A DNA stretch of 64,000 bases, taken from positions 62,001 to 126,000 of the forward strand of contig JAXLRT010000006.1 of assembly GCA_046330955.1 (NCBI GenBank), written 5' to 3'. The notes beneath the pieces are model-generated. The model ran no database searches and was not told the origin of the DNA. It saw nothing but the letters and a program-made list of their open reading frames with translations. The stretch is from JADJPO01 sp046330955 (GTDB lineage: Bacteria; Actinomycetota; Actinomycetes; Actinomycetales; Kineosporiaceae). Below are positions 34,612 through 43,526 of the stretch, piece after piece. How positions within the stretch are numbered: position 1 is the first letter of the stretch; each line of letters starts with the position of its first letter. A program made the translations under genes and the position numbers.

Positions 34612-34640
34612 GTGACAGGTGTGACTACGCCAAGTAGCAT
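34612..34640 (+). promoter_or_regulatory. Putative sigma-70 type promoter for the amidase
   Basis: GTGACA (34612-34617) and TAGCAT (34635-34640) are 17 bases apart, close to vegetative consensus. The predicted start leaves a leader of about 30 bases with GGGGGATC before the ATG at 34677. Confidence 0.5.
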
Positions 34641-34676
34641 TCGACTACAAACAGTTACATAGCCCGGGGGATCCAC

Positions 34677-37037
34677 ATGCACCGACGCACACTTGCCGTC
34701 CTCGGTCTCGTGCCGACGATGATCGCGCTGCCCACCGTGGACCTCGCGTCCGTGGCCGGGCTGCGCGCGGTGGCCGGCCCGGTGTCGGGCTCGGTGCGCG
34801 AACTCACCGTCGGTGGTATCGACGCCGGCGCCCTGCAGGCCGCGCCCACCGGACCCCTGGCGGGTCGCCTCGCCGTCCTGACCTCGCCGCGCACCACCGC
34901 CCGCTTCGATCTGGTCGCGCTGACGTGGTCCGGCACGCTGCGTAGCGGCACCACCTTGTCGGTCCGGGTCCACGAGAACGGGCAGTGGACGGCGTGGCAC
35001 GAGCTCGAGCCGGAGGAGCACGCCCCCAACCCCGGCCAGGAGAGCGCACCGGCCGGTGCCCAGGGCGCGTCGTCCCCGCTGTTGACCGCGGGCGCGGACG
35101 GCGTCCAGGTGCGGGTGGTCTCGGCGTCCGGTGCCGCGCCGTCCGGGCTGCGCGCCGTGATGGTGGACGGCGGCCGCTCGGCCGGCGACGTGCCGTCCGG
35201 CCCGGCCGCGAGTGCCGCCGCGGCCACTCGCGCCCCCGCGATCATCAGTCGCGCGAAGTGGGGCGCCGACGAGTCGCTGGTCAAGGATCCCCCGATCTAC
35301 GACGGCACGGTGCGCACCCTGTTCATCCACCACACCGACACCACGAACACCTACACCGCCGCGCAGGCGTACGCGCAGGTGCGCTCGGTGTACCTGTTCC
35401 ACACGAAGTCCCGCGGGTGGAACGACATCGGCTACAACTTCCTGGTCGACCGCTTCGGCCGGGTGTTCGAGGGACGGCGCGGCAGCATCACCCAAGCGGT
35501 GCGCGGCGCCCACACCGGCGGGTTCAACACCGAGGCGATCGGGATCTCGGTGCTCGGCACGTTCAGCACGGTCGCGCCGTCCTCGGCCGCGCTGCGGGGC
35601 GTGGTGGACGTCGCCGCCTGGAAGTCGGCGCAGTACTTCGTGAACCCGACGGGCTCGGTCTACGTCACCTCGAACGGCGGGGCCTCGAAGTTCCCGGCCG
35701 GCAAACGCGTTCTGCTGCGCACCATCTCGGGACACCGCGACGTGGGTTCCACGGAGTGCCCCGGCAACAAGCTGTATCCCGACCTGGGCTGGATCCGGGC
35801 AACGGTGGCCGACCGGATGACGCCCGGACTGATCGGTGCGCGGTTGTCGTCCACGGCGGTGGCCTGGAACGGTTCGCCCGTGGGCTTTGACGCGACCGTA
35901 CCCACGAACCAGAAGTGGTCCTTCGCCGTCCGGCCGATGTGTGGCAGCACGCCGATCAACACCCAGACCGGCATGACCGCGTCCCGGATCGGGGTGACCT
36001 GGGACCTGAAGGACACCACCGGCACCCCCGCACCGCCCGGGGTGTACCAGGTCTCGGTGGCGTCGAACTCGCCGGTGGGCAGCGTGCGGCAGGCGCAGGA
36101 CCTCGAGATCCTGCCGACCGTCGACTCCCCGGCCGGAGGCTGCCGGGTGGCGCGTGCCGGCGTGGTCGACCCCTACACCTCGGCGGTGCTGGTCGGCCGG
36201 TCCCGGTACCCGGGCGCCACGAGTGTGGTGCTGGCCGGCGCGGGGTCGCTGGTGGACGGTCTGGTCGCCGCGCCGCTCGCCGCGGCCAAGGGTGCGCCGC
36301 TGTTGCTGTCGGGCCTGAAGGCGCTGCCGGCCGTGGTGGCGCAGGACATCACCGCCCGCGGGGCCACGACCGCCTACGTCGTGGGTGGGACCTCCTCGAT
36401 CAGCTCCGCGGTCGAGACCCAGCTGCGGGGTCTGGGCGTGACCACCATCGTCCGGCTGACCGGGCGTGACCGGTACGCGATGTCGGCCGCCGTGGCCCGG
36501 CAGGTGGGCGCGGCCGGCGGGGCCGCGGTGGTCGTGTCCGGTACCAATGTGGCGGATGCCGCCGCGGTCGCCGGTCCGGCCGCCGCCACCGGTCGGCCGC
36601 TGCTGCTGGTGGCCCCGACGGGGGTGCCGGCCGCGACCGGCTCGGCGCTGAAGGCGTTGGGCGTCAAGCGGGTTCTCGTCGTCGGCACCACTGCCGCGGT
36701 GCCCGCCAAGGTCGCGGCCCGGTTGAGCGCGTACGGCGTCACCCGGCTGTCGCGGATCGGTTCGGCCGACCGGGCGAGTACCGCCACCGCGGTGGCCACG
36801 GCGTTCGCGAACCCGGTCGGCGTGAGCCAGATCGTCGCCGCTCCCACCTCGACCAGCCTGTGGTCGGTGGTGGCGGCCGGGCAGGGTCGGCTCACGGTGC
36901 TCACCGGCGCCACCACGATTCCCCCGGCGACCGCCGCGTGGCTGCATGCCCGCCACCCGGGCGCGATCGCCCTGGTGGCCGACCTGCGCACCGCGAACAC
37001 CGCCGTGATGCGCTCGTTGCTGGTCAACATGGTCTGA
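34677..37037 (+). CDS. Secreted N-acetylmuramoyl-L-alanine amidase with cell-wall-binding repeats
   Basis: This 786-residue protein has a signal peptide (MHRRTLAVLGLVPTMIALP), a spacer, then a PGRP/amidase-2 domain from about 185 to 385. Probable zinc ligands are His in LFIHHTDTT, His in SGHRDVG and Cys in TECPGNKLYPDLG; NDIGYNFLVDRFGRVFEGRRG is the family core. A beta-rich linker follows, and the last 300 residues hold three CWB2-type cell-wall-binding repeats (ATSVVLAGAGSLVDGLVAA, TAYVVGGTSSISSAVETQL, RLTGRDRYAMSAAVARQV). It should cleave the glycan-peptide bond of peptidoglycan while bound to wall polymers. ATG 34677 has a good leader site. Confidence 0.93.
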   Translation: MHRRTLAVLGLVPTMIALPTVDLASVAGLRAVAGPVSGSVRELTVGGIDAGALQAAPTGPLAGRLAVLTSPRTTARFDLVALTWSGTLRSGTTLSVRVHENGQWTAWHELEPEEHAPNPGQESAPAGAQGASSPLLTAGADGVQVRVVSASGAAPSGLRAVMVDGGRSAGDVPSGPAASAAAATRAPAIISRAKWGADESLVKDPPIYDGTVRTLFIHHTDTTNTYTAAQAYAQVRSVYLFHTKSRGWNDIGYNFLVDRFGRVFEGRRGSITQAVRGAHTGGFNTEAIGISVLGTFSTVAPSSAALRGVVDVAAWKSAQYFVNPTGSVYVTSNGGASKFPAGKRVLLRTISGHRDVGSTECPGNKLYPDLGWIRATVADRMTPGLIGARLSSTAVAWNGSPVGFDATVPTNQKWSFAVRPMCGSTPINTQTGMTASRIGVTWDLKDTTGTPAPPGVYQVSVASNSPVGSVRQAQDLEILPTVDSPAGGCRVARAGVVDPYTSAVLVGRSRYPGATSVVLAGAGSLVDGLVAAPLAAAKGAPLLLSGLKALPAVVAQDITARGATTAYVVGGTSSISSAVETQLRGLGVTTIVRLTGRDRYAMSAAVARQVGAAGGAAVVVSGTNVADAAAVAGPAAATGRPLLLVAPTGVPAATGSALKALGVKRVLVVGTTAAVPAKVAARLSAYGVTRLSRIGSADRASTATAVATAFANPVGVSQIVAAPTSTSLWSVVAAGQGRLTVLTGATTIPPATAAWLHARHPGAIALVADLRTANTAVMRSLLVNMV

Positions 37038-37137
37038 GGCATCCCTCGCCGGTCATCATCTGATCACCAGCCGCGGGGGGACGCTGCCCCGCGAGGGTGG
37101 TGTGCCGCGACGTCCCACGGCTGATCGATCGCGGGGT

Positions 37138-37143
37138 TAGCCT
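37138..37143 (+). promoter_or_regulatory. Putative -10 box, leaderless start at 37151
   Basis: TAGCCT lies seven bases before the GTG at 37151. There is no ribosome-binding sequence at the expected place. The spacing matches several other starts in this window. Confidence 0.35.
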
Positions 37144-37150
37144 TGCGGCC

Positions 37151-39343
37151 GTGCCGAGCGCCGTGACGATGCGATCGACCGTGCCGGGCCGGCGCGGCGA
37201 TGTGGTGCTGGTGCTCGACCGGCTGGGCGTCGCTGCCGGGATCACGGCCGTCGGCCTCGCGCTGCTGGCGGCGATCGCGGTGCCGCTGGGTGCCTGGACG
37301 CCGTGGCTCGCCTGGCCGGGTGCCGTCGCGATCGGGGCCGCGAGTTGGTGGCTGGCCGGCTGGTCCGCCGCGCCGGATGCCCTGACTGCCCGGGACGTCG
37401 AGCCGCGGCTGCGGCTGCTGTCGAGCCTGACCTCGGCGGGACTCGCGCTGGCCTTCGCGGTGTGGAACGCCCTGCTGCACGCCGAACACCTGGTCCTGCG
37501 CCGTGACCCGGGGGCCTACGGCCTCTACACCCAGTGGATCGCCACCCATCACCGGCTGCCGATTCCGGCGGACCTGGCGGCGTTCGGCGGGCCGGCGGCC
37601 TACGACGTCCCCGGGTTCACCCTCGATGCCCCGGCCTACTACGAGGTGCTGCACGGTGCCGGCGCCGGGCTGCAGGCCGAGATCGTGCCGCAGTTCCTGA
37701 TCGGACCGCCCGCGCTGTACTCGTTCGGCTGGTGGGCCGGCTCCGCGGTGGGCCACCCCTGGGCGGGGGCGCAGCTCATGCCCGCGGTGCTGGGCGGCCT
37801 GGGGCTGCTGGCGTTCGGTTCGCTGGCCACCCGACTCGTCGGCCCGCACTGGACGCCGCTCGCGGTCGCCGCGCTCGGGCTCTGCTACCCGGTCGCGTGG
37901 TCCTCGCGCACCACGTTCTCCGAGCCCGCCGCGCTGCTGGTGGTGCTGGCCGGGGCGTGCCTGGCGGTCGACGCGATCGAGTCCGGACGGCGCCTGCTCG
38001 GCGCCCTGGCCGGTGCGGTGCTCGGCCTGGCCGGACTGATCCGGGTCGACAGCGTGCGTGAGGTCGCGGCCGTGGTGGCGGTCTGTGCCCTGCTGGCGGT
38101 GCGCGGCAACCGGGCCGCGGCCCCGATCGCAGGCGCGGCGGTGACCGGAACCCTGATCAGCATCGGCGTGTGGTCGATCATGGCGCGCCCCTACCTGAAC
38201 ACCGTGTCGGCCTCCCTGCTGCCGCTGCTGGCAGCCACGGCCGCGGTGGTGCTGGTGGCGGCGGTCGCCGTCCCGCTGGCGCGGCGCCGGGACCGCACCC
38301 GGCCGCCGGACGGCGCGCCGATCGAGCCGACCCGGCGGCAGCGGCTGCTGGCGCGTGGGGCCTCGGCGGCCGTCGTGGCCGTCGGTCTGGTGGTGCTCTC
38401 ACGCCCCCTGTGGCTCATCGCGCGGCAGGCGCCGGACGAGCCGAGCGCCCGGTTCGTCGCCAGCCTGCAGGCGGGCCAAGGGCTGGCGGTCGACGCGGGG
38501 CGGCTGTATTCCGAGCACTCGCTGGAATGGGTGGCCTGGTACCTGGGGTGGGCCGCCGTCGTCATCGCCTGGGCGGTGCTGGCGGGGCTCGCCGGGCGCG
38601 CGGTGACCTGGTGGTTCGCCCGCTCGGCGGTGCCGCCGGGGTGGCTGCTGCCTGCCGTCGCGGGGTTCGGCTCGATGGTGCTGGTGCTCTACCGGCCGGG
38701 CATCACCCCGGACCACCCGTGGGCCGACCGCCGCCTGGTCACCGTCGTCCTGCCCGTGACGGTGCTCGCGGCGGTCGCCGGAATCACCTGGGCCACAAGG
38801 GTTCTCGGAGAACGACTGCCCGCCTCGGGACGGCGCGCGATCGCGGTGGTGGGGGGCGCCGTCCTGCTGGGGCCGACGGTGTGGGCCACGGCACCGGTGG
38901 CGTTGCTGCGCACCGAACGCGGTGAGGTGACCGCGGTCGGCTCGGTGTGCGCGCAGCTGCGGCCGGACGATGTGGTGGTCGCGGTCGAGGGCACGGACGA
39001 CGGCCACGCGCAACGCTCGGCGAACGAGTGGCTGCAGGTGATCCGGGGGGTCTGCGGTCGCCCGAGCGGGGCGTTGCTGACCCCGGCGGCACAGTTGCCG
39101 GACGCCGTGACCCGGCTGGCCTCGCTGGTCGAGACCGCCGGTGGTCACCTGGTGCTGCTGACCGCCCAGGAGGACGCCGCGGCGGCCCAGCGGGTGCTCG
39201 CTGCGGCCACCGTCGGCACCGCGCGGGCCGGCACCCCGCCGATCCTCGCGGCGCGGCTGGTCACCGTGGAGGACCGCAAACTGCTCACCCGGCGTCCCCC
39301 CAACGGCGCCCGGTTGGTGATCGAGGTCTGGCTCGCCCGATGA
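37151..39343 (+). CDS. Large polytopic membrane protein, GT-C glycosyltransferase-like
   Basis: This 730-residue protein has about eleven hydrophobic segments spread to residue 600, then a soluble C-terminal part. Between the first segments an extracytoplasmic loop contains RRDPGAYGLYTQWIATHHRLPI, with acidic and aromatic residues of the kind seen near the catalytic site of GT-C enzymes (ArnT/PMT-like). VAWSSRTTFSEPAALLVVLAG follows. These are polyprenyl-phosphate-sugar using transferases working outside the membrane; here the role is inferred only from topology and motif placement. The GTG at 37151 is preferred because of the -10-like box; 37097 and 37169 are alternatives. No close functional neighbour is visible. 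Confidence 0.7.
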   Translation: MPSAVTMRSTVPGRRGDVVLVLDRLGVAAGITAVGLALLAAIAVPLGAWTPWLAWPGAVAIGAASWWLAGWSAAPDALTARDVEPRLRLLSSLTSAGLALAFAVWNALLHAEHLVLRRDPGAYGLYTQWIATHHRLPIPADLAAFGGPAAYDVPGFTLDAPAYYEVLHGAGAGLQAEIVPQFLIGPPALYSFGWWAGSAVGHPWAGAQLMPAVLGGLGLLAFGSLATRLVGPHWTPLAVAALGLCYPVAWSSRTTFSEPAALLVVLAGACLAVDAIESGRRLLGALAGAVLGLAGLIRVDSVREVAAVVAVCALLAVRGNRAAAPIAGAAVTGTLISIGVWSIMARPYLNTVSASLLPLLAATAAVVLVAAVAVPLARRRDRTRPPDGAPIEPTRRQRLLARGASAAVVAVGLVVLSRPLWLIARQAPDEPSARFVASLQAGQGLAVDAGRLYSEHSLEWVAWYLGWAAVVIAWAVLAGLAGRAVTWWFARSAVPPGWLLPAVAGFGSMVLVLYRPGITPDHPWADRRLVTVVLPVTVLAAVAGITWATRVLGERLPASGRRAIAVVGGAVLLGPTVWATAPVALLRTERGEVTAVGSVCAQLRPDDVVVAVEGTDDGHAQRSANEWLQVIRGVCGRPSGALLTPAAQLPDAVTRLASLVETAGGHLVLLTAQEDAAAAQRVLAAATVGTARAGTPPILAARLVTVEDRKLLTRRPPNGARLVIEVWLAR

Positions 39344-39452
39344 GACCGATCACGTACGGGTTGTCCGGGTGTGACGCCTAGGGCATGATGCGGGCTCTCG
39401 ATCGGCCGGGCATCCGGTCGGTCACTCGTCAGCAGCTTCCTCGGGGGAGGAC

Positions 39453-41321
39453 ATGTCGACGTTCCCGGTGCCTCCCGGTTTCGCGGAGGCCGTGCGCGCG
39501 CGCCGTGCGCGTCGTCGCCGGCGCCGGCTGACGGCAGGCATGGCCGCGGCCATGCTGCTCGCGGGGGGCCTGGTCGGCTTCGCCGCTCGGCATCGCACGG
39601 CGGACGGCGCCGCGCGCGGTTGTGACGGCCCGCCCGTCCCGCTGGTGGTCGTGTCCTCGTCGGACAAGGTCGCGCTGCTGACCCGGTTCGCCGCCGACTT
39701 CTCCGCGGGCGGCCGGACCAGCACCGGCCAGTGTGTGACGGTCACGGTGGTGGGCAAGGGATCCGGAGCGGCGGCGTCCGCGCTGGCCAAGGGGTGGACC
39801 GCGGCCGATGGCCCGCAGCCCGACGTGTGGTCGCCGACCGGGTCGATCTGGTTGCCGTTGCTCGAGCAGCGGCTGGCCCGGGCGCAGCGCTCCAGCCTGG
39901 TCCCCGCGCCGGCTGCGGTGCCGCGCATCGCCTCCTCTCCGCTGGTGGTCGCCATGCCCCGGCCGATGGCGCAGGCCCTCGGCTGGCCGGGCAAGCAACT
40001 CGGCTGGGCCGACGTGCTCTCCCTGGCGTCGGCCGAGACCGGTTGGGGCGCGTTCGGTCATCCCGAGTGGGGGCGCTTCCTGCTGGGCAAGACCAACCCG
40101 AACTTCTCCCATGCCGGGCTCGAGGGCACCATCGCGACGTACTTCGCGGCCGTGGGACGCACCTCGGGGCTCACCGAGGCCGACGTCCACGCCGCAGCCA
40201 CCCGCACCTTCGTCGCCGGGGTGGAGCAGTCGGTGATTCGCTACGGCGACACCACGGTGACCTTCCAAACCGACTGGTTGCGAGCCGATCAGGCCGGTCA
40301 GGCGATGTCGTACATCTCGGCGCTGGTCACCGAGGAGAACCTGGTCGTCAGCTACAACGAGGGCAACCCCACCGGTGACCCGGCGCTGGCCGGTCAGGGC
40401 GCCCCGCCGAAGGTTCCGCTGGTGGCGATCTACCCCAAGGAGGGCACGTTCGTCGCCGACCACCCGTTCGCCGTGCTCAGCGAGCCATGGGTGACGCCGG
40501 CGAAACGGGCTGCGGCCCAGGCGTTCGCGGACTACCTGCGCAGTGCCCCGGTGCAGAAACGGTGGCAGGACAACCACTTCCGGGACGCCGCGGGTCGGCC
40601 GGCCGACGGGCTGAGCGCCGAGGACGGCGTGCTGCCGGCCGAACCGCGCGCCGTGCTGGAACCGCCCGCCCCGGCCGTGACCGCGGCGATCCTGGACAGC
40701 TGGTCGCAGCTGCGCAAGACGGCCAGCGTGATCAATCTGGTCGACGTGTCGGGCTCGATGCTCGAGCGACTGCCCGGGTCGAAGAGCACCAAGCTGGACG
40801 CCGCGAAGAAGGCCGCGACCACCTCGCTCGACCTGTTCACCGACCGCGACGAAGTGGGGCTGTGGTCGTTCTCGGGTGGCAAACGCGGCGTGGTCGATCA
40901 TCACCAGCTGGTCGGGGTCGGTCCGATGGCCGAATCGCTGGGCGGCGCGTCGCGTCGGGTGGTGCTGGCCAAGCAGCTCGCAGCCCTGAAGGCGCAGGGC
41001 GACACCGGCCTGTACAACAGCATCGATGCCGCCTACCGCGCCCTGCTGGCCCGGTATCGCCAGGACCGGATCAACGCCCTGGTGGTGATCACCGACGGTC
41101 GCAACGACGCCGAGGTCGGGCTGAGCCTGCAGGGGCTGCTCGACAGCATGAGCGGGGTCGACCCGGGCCACACCATCCGGGTGATCACCATTGCGTACGG
41201 GCCGGACGCCGACAGGGAGTCACTGGCCAAGATCGCCCGAGCCACCAAGGGCGCGGCCTACGTCGCCCCGACAGACGCCGACATCCCCAAGATCTACTCG
41301 GCGGCGTTGTCGAACCTGTGA
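39453..41321 (+). CDS. Substrate-binding protein fused to a von Willebrand factor A domain
   Basis: This 622-residue protein has an Arg-rich cytoplasmic tip and one membrane segment near 27-46, so it is membrane-tethered. Residues 60-390 resemble extracellular solute-binding proteins (LVVVSSSDKVALLTRFAADF, PDVWSPTGSIWLPLL, SPLVVAMPRPMAQALGW, TVTFQTDWLRADQAG). From about 420 a von Willebrand A domain follows with the metal-site motif NLVDVSGSMLERL, GLYNSIDAAYRALL and ALVVITDGRNDAE. The fused type is found in actinomycetes, role unclear. There are no transporter permease or ATPase genes beside it, so a classical uptake role is not supported. The ATG at 39453 follows GGGGGAGGAC. Confidence 0.88.
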   Translation: MSTFPVPPGFAEAVRARRARRRRRRLTAGMAAAMLLAGGLVGFAARHRTADGAARGCDGPPVPLVVVSSSDKVALLTRFAADFSAGGRTSTGQCVTVTVVGKGSGAAASALAKGWTAADGPQPDVWSPTGSIWLPLLEQRLARAQRSSLVPAPAAVPRIASSPLVVAMPRPMAQALGWPGKQLGWADVLSLASAETGWGAFGHPEWGRFLLGKTNPNFSHAGLEGTIATYFAAVGRTSGLTEADVHAAATRTFVAGVEQSVIRYGDTTVTFQTDWLRADQAGQAMSYISALVTEENLVVSYNEGNPTGDPALAGQGAPPKVPLVAIYPKEGTFVADHPFAVLSEPWVTPAKRAAAQAFADYLRSAPVQKRWQDNHFRDAAGRPADGLSAEDGVLPAEPRAVLEPPAPAVTAAILDSWSQLRKTASVINLVDVSGSMLERLPGSKSTKLDAAKKAATTSLDLFTDRDEVGLWSFSGGKRGVVDHHQLVGVGPMAESLGGASRRVVLAKQLAALKAQGDTGLYNSIDAAYRALLARYRQDRINALVVITDGRNDAEVGLSLQGLLDSMSGVDPGHTIRVITIAYGPDADRESLAKIARATKGAAYVAPTDADIPKIYSAALSNL

Positions 41322-41423
41322 TCGGCGCACGGGAGAGCGCCGGGCAGCGCGTCGAGGTCATCGACGGTCCACTCCCCGGGTCCTCGGGGCATGACCGTCA
41401 TGAGAACCATGGTGCCGAAATTC

Positions 41424-43457
41424 TCAGAAGATGCGCACCCGATCCTCGGGGGCCAGCCAGAGGCCGTCACCCTCGGCGGTGGCGAACGCCTCGTGGAAGG
41501 CGGCGACGTTGCGCACCGCGTTGGCTCGCAGGTCGGCGGGGGAGTGCGGGTCGACGCTCAGCAGCCGTCGCGCCTCGGCCTCGCGGATCGCGGTGCGCCA
41601 GACCTGCGCCCAGCCCAGGAAGAACCGTTGGACGCCGGTCCAGCCGTCGAGCTCAGGTGCCGCCCGGCCGTCGTCCCCGGCGGCGAGGCGATAAGCCGCC
41701 AGCGCCATCTCGAGACCGCACAGGTCGCCGATGTTCTCCCCGACGGTCAGGGCGCCCTTGACCGGCTGGTCGGCCACGTTGCGGGTGTACAACCCGTCGA
41801 ACTGGGCGATCAACCGCCCGGCGAGCGCGTCGAAGGCGGCGCGGTCGTCCGCCGTCCACCAGTCGGTCAGCGCCCCGGTGCCGTCGAACCGCGAGCCCTG
41901 GTCGTCGAAGCCGTGCCCGATCTCGTGGGCGATCACGGCGCCGATGCCGCCGTAGTTCGCCGCGTCGTCCGCCTCGACGTCGAAGAACGGCGGCTGCAGG
42001 ATCGCCGCCGGGAACACGATCTCGTTGCGGGTCGGGTGGTAGTAGGCGTTCACCGTCTGCGGCGTCATCAACCACTCGTCGGTGTCGACCGGCCGGCCGA
42101 TCTTGGCGAGCTGGCGGTCGGTCTCGACCGCGGCCCCTCGCCGGACGTTGCCGATCAGGTCAGCGGGGTCCACCACGAAGGCCGAGTAGTCCCGCCAGCG
42201 GGCCGGGTGGCCGATCTTGGGCCGGAACGCCGCGAGCTTGTCGAGCGCCTCGGCCCGGGTCTGTTCGCCCATCCACTCCAGCTCGCCGATCCGCACCCGG
42301 AACGCCTCGACCACGTTGGCCACCAACGCCTCCATGCGGGCGTGGGCGTGCGGCGGGTAGTGCCGGGCGACGTACATCTGGCCGGCGTCCTCACCGAGCA
42401 GGCCCTCGACCAGGCCGACGGCGCGCTTCCACCGCTCGCGCAATTGCGGTGTGCCGCTGAGGGTCCGGCCGTAGAAGTCGAAGTGCGTCTCGACCACGTC
42501 GTCGGTCAGATAGGACGCCAACCCGTTGACCAGCCTGACCGTCAGCCATGCCTGCCAGTCGGACGTCGCCGCCGAGGTGAGCAGTCCGCTCACCGCGGTG
42601 AGCATGTCGGGCTGGCGGACGACGACCTGCGCGAGGGCCTCGGGCCTCGCCTGCAACCCGGCCAGCCAGGCCGGCCAGTCCCACCCCGGGCTCGCGGCCT
42701 CGAGTTCCTCGCGGGTCATGCGGGTGTAGGACTTCACGGCGTCCCGAGTGGCGATTTTGTCCCAGTGGGCGCCGGCGATCATGGTCTCGAGCGCCATCAC
42801 CCGCGCCGAGACGGCTGAGGCCTCCCCGCCCAGGTCGAGCCCGGCCTCGGCCAACGCCGGGGCGGCCAGGTCGAGCATCCGCGCGAGGTAGGCCTGGTAG
42901 GCCTCGCGTACGGCGGCATGCTGATCGGCCCGGTAGTACTCCTCGTCGGGCAGGCCGAGGCCGCTCTGACTCAGGTAGGCGATCTCGTGCTCGGGGTCGC
43001 CGGCGTCGGGGCTGACGTAGACCCCGACCAGGCCGCCGGCGACGTGGCGCTGCTGGTGGGCCATGGTGCGCACGATGTCCGAGGGCGTGGCGACCGCAGC
43101 GATGCGGCGCAGGTCCTCGATCAGCGGGGACCACCCGAGCTCGGCCACCCGGTCGACGTCCATGAAGCTGCGGTACAGGCCACCCACCCGGCGGGCCGCG
43201 TCGTCCGGCTGCGCGCCGTCCTGCTCGGCCGATCCGGCATCGATGGACGCCGCGGCCTCCTCGATCAACTCGCGCACGGCCAGTTCGCTCGCCTCGCGCA
43301 GCATGTCGAACGAGCCGTAGCGCGACCGGTCCGGCGGGATCTCGACGGTGGCGAGCCAGCCCCCGTTCACGTGGCCGAAGAGGTCGTCCTGCAGTCGGAC
43401 GGCGGTGTCGAGGTGAGTGGTGTCGATCCCTGAGCGCACGAGTTCACCGTAGGTCAT
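41424..43457 (-). CDS. M13-family zinc metallopeptidase
   Basis: This 677-residue protein is a PepO/neprilysin relative. The zinc site is VIAHEIGHGFDDQGSRFD near residue 505, with the distal Glu in GENIGDLCGLEMAL near 570. VNAYYHPTRNEIVFPAAILQPPFFD is the M13 substrate-cleft motif, and the C-terminus QVWRTAIREAEARRLLSVDPHSP ends with the usual W. No signal peptide is evident, so it may be cytoplasmic, as are many bacterial members. ATG 43457 is followed by a conserved HVNGGWL. It is downstream of the M1 gene on the same strand with a 69-bp gap, possibly in one transcript. Confidence 0.93.
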   Translation of the reverse strand: MTYGELVRSGIDTTHLDTAVRLQDDLFGHVNGGWLATVEIPPDRSRYGSFDMLREASELAVRELIEEAAASIDAGSAEQDGAQPDDAARRVGGLYRSFMDVDRVAELGWSPLIEDLRRIAAVATPSDIVRTMAHQQRHVAGGLVGVYVSPDAGDPEHEIAYLSQSGLGLPDEEYYRADQHAAVREAYQAYLARMLDLAAPALAEAGLDLGGEASAVSARVMALETMIAGAHWDKIATRDAVKSYTRMTREELEAASPGWDWPAWLAGLQARPEALAQVVVRQPDMLTAVSGLLTSAATSDWQAWLTVRLVNGLASYLTDDVVETHFDFYGRTLSGTPQLRERWKRAVGLVEGLLGEDAGQMYVARHYPPHAHARMEALVANVVEAFRVRIGELEWMGEQTRAEALDKLAAFRPKIGHPARWRDYSAFVVDPADLIGNVRRGAAVETDRQLAKIGRPVDTDEWLMTPQTVNAYYHPTRNEIVFPAAILQPPFFDVEADDAANYGGIGAVIAHEIGHGFDDQGSRFDGTGALTDWWTADDRAAFDALAGRLIAQFDGLYTRNVADQPVKGALTVGENIGDLCGLEMALAAYRLAAGDDGRAAPELDGWTGVQRFFLGWAQVWRTAIREAEARRLLSVDPHSPADLRANAVRNVAAFHEAFATAEGDGLWLAPEDRVRIF

Positions 43458-43526
43458 GTCACGACGACGTGGCGCTCGGTCCTGCCGTGAGCCGGTGCGA
43501 TCGGCGATGAGCGTGCCTCGACTTCG

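Noticed and set aside
34002..36956. Minus-strand open frame of 984 codons opposite scoA and the amidase
   Set aside because: It crosses two well-supported genes, has shadow composition (Arg/Gly-rich) and no motifs. High GC content makes such long antisense frames common.
41401..41426. Short inverted repeat TGAGAA/TTCTCA at the end of the M13 gene
   Set aside because: Six-base arms with a 14-base loop are weak and expected by chance at this length.
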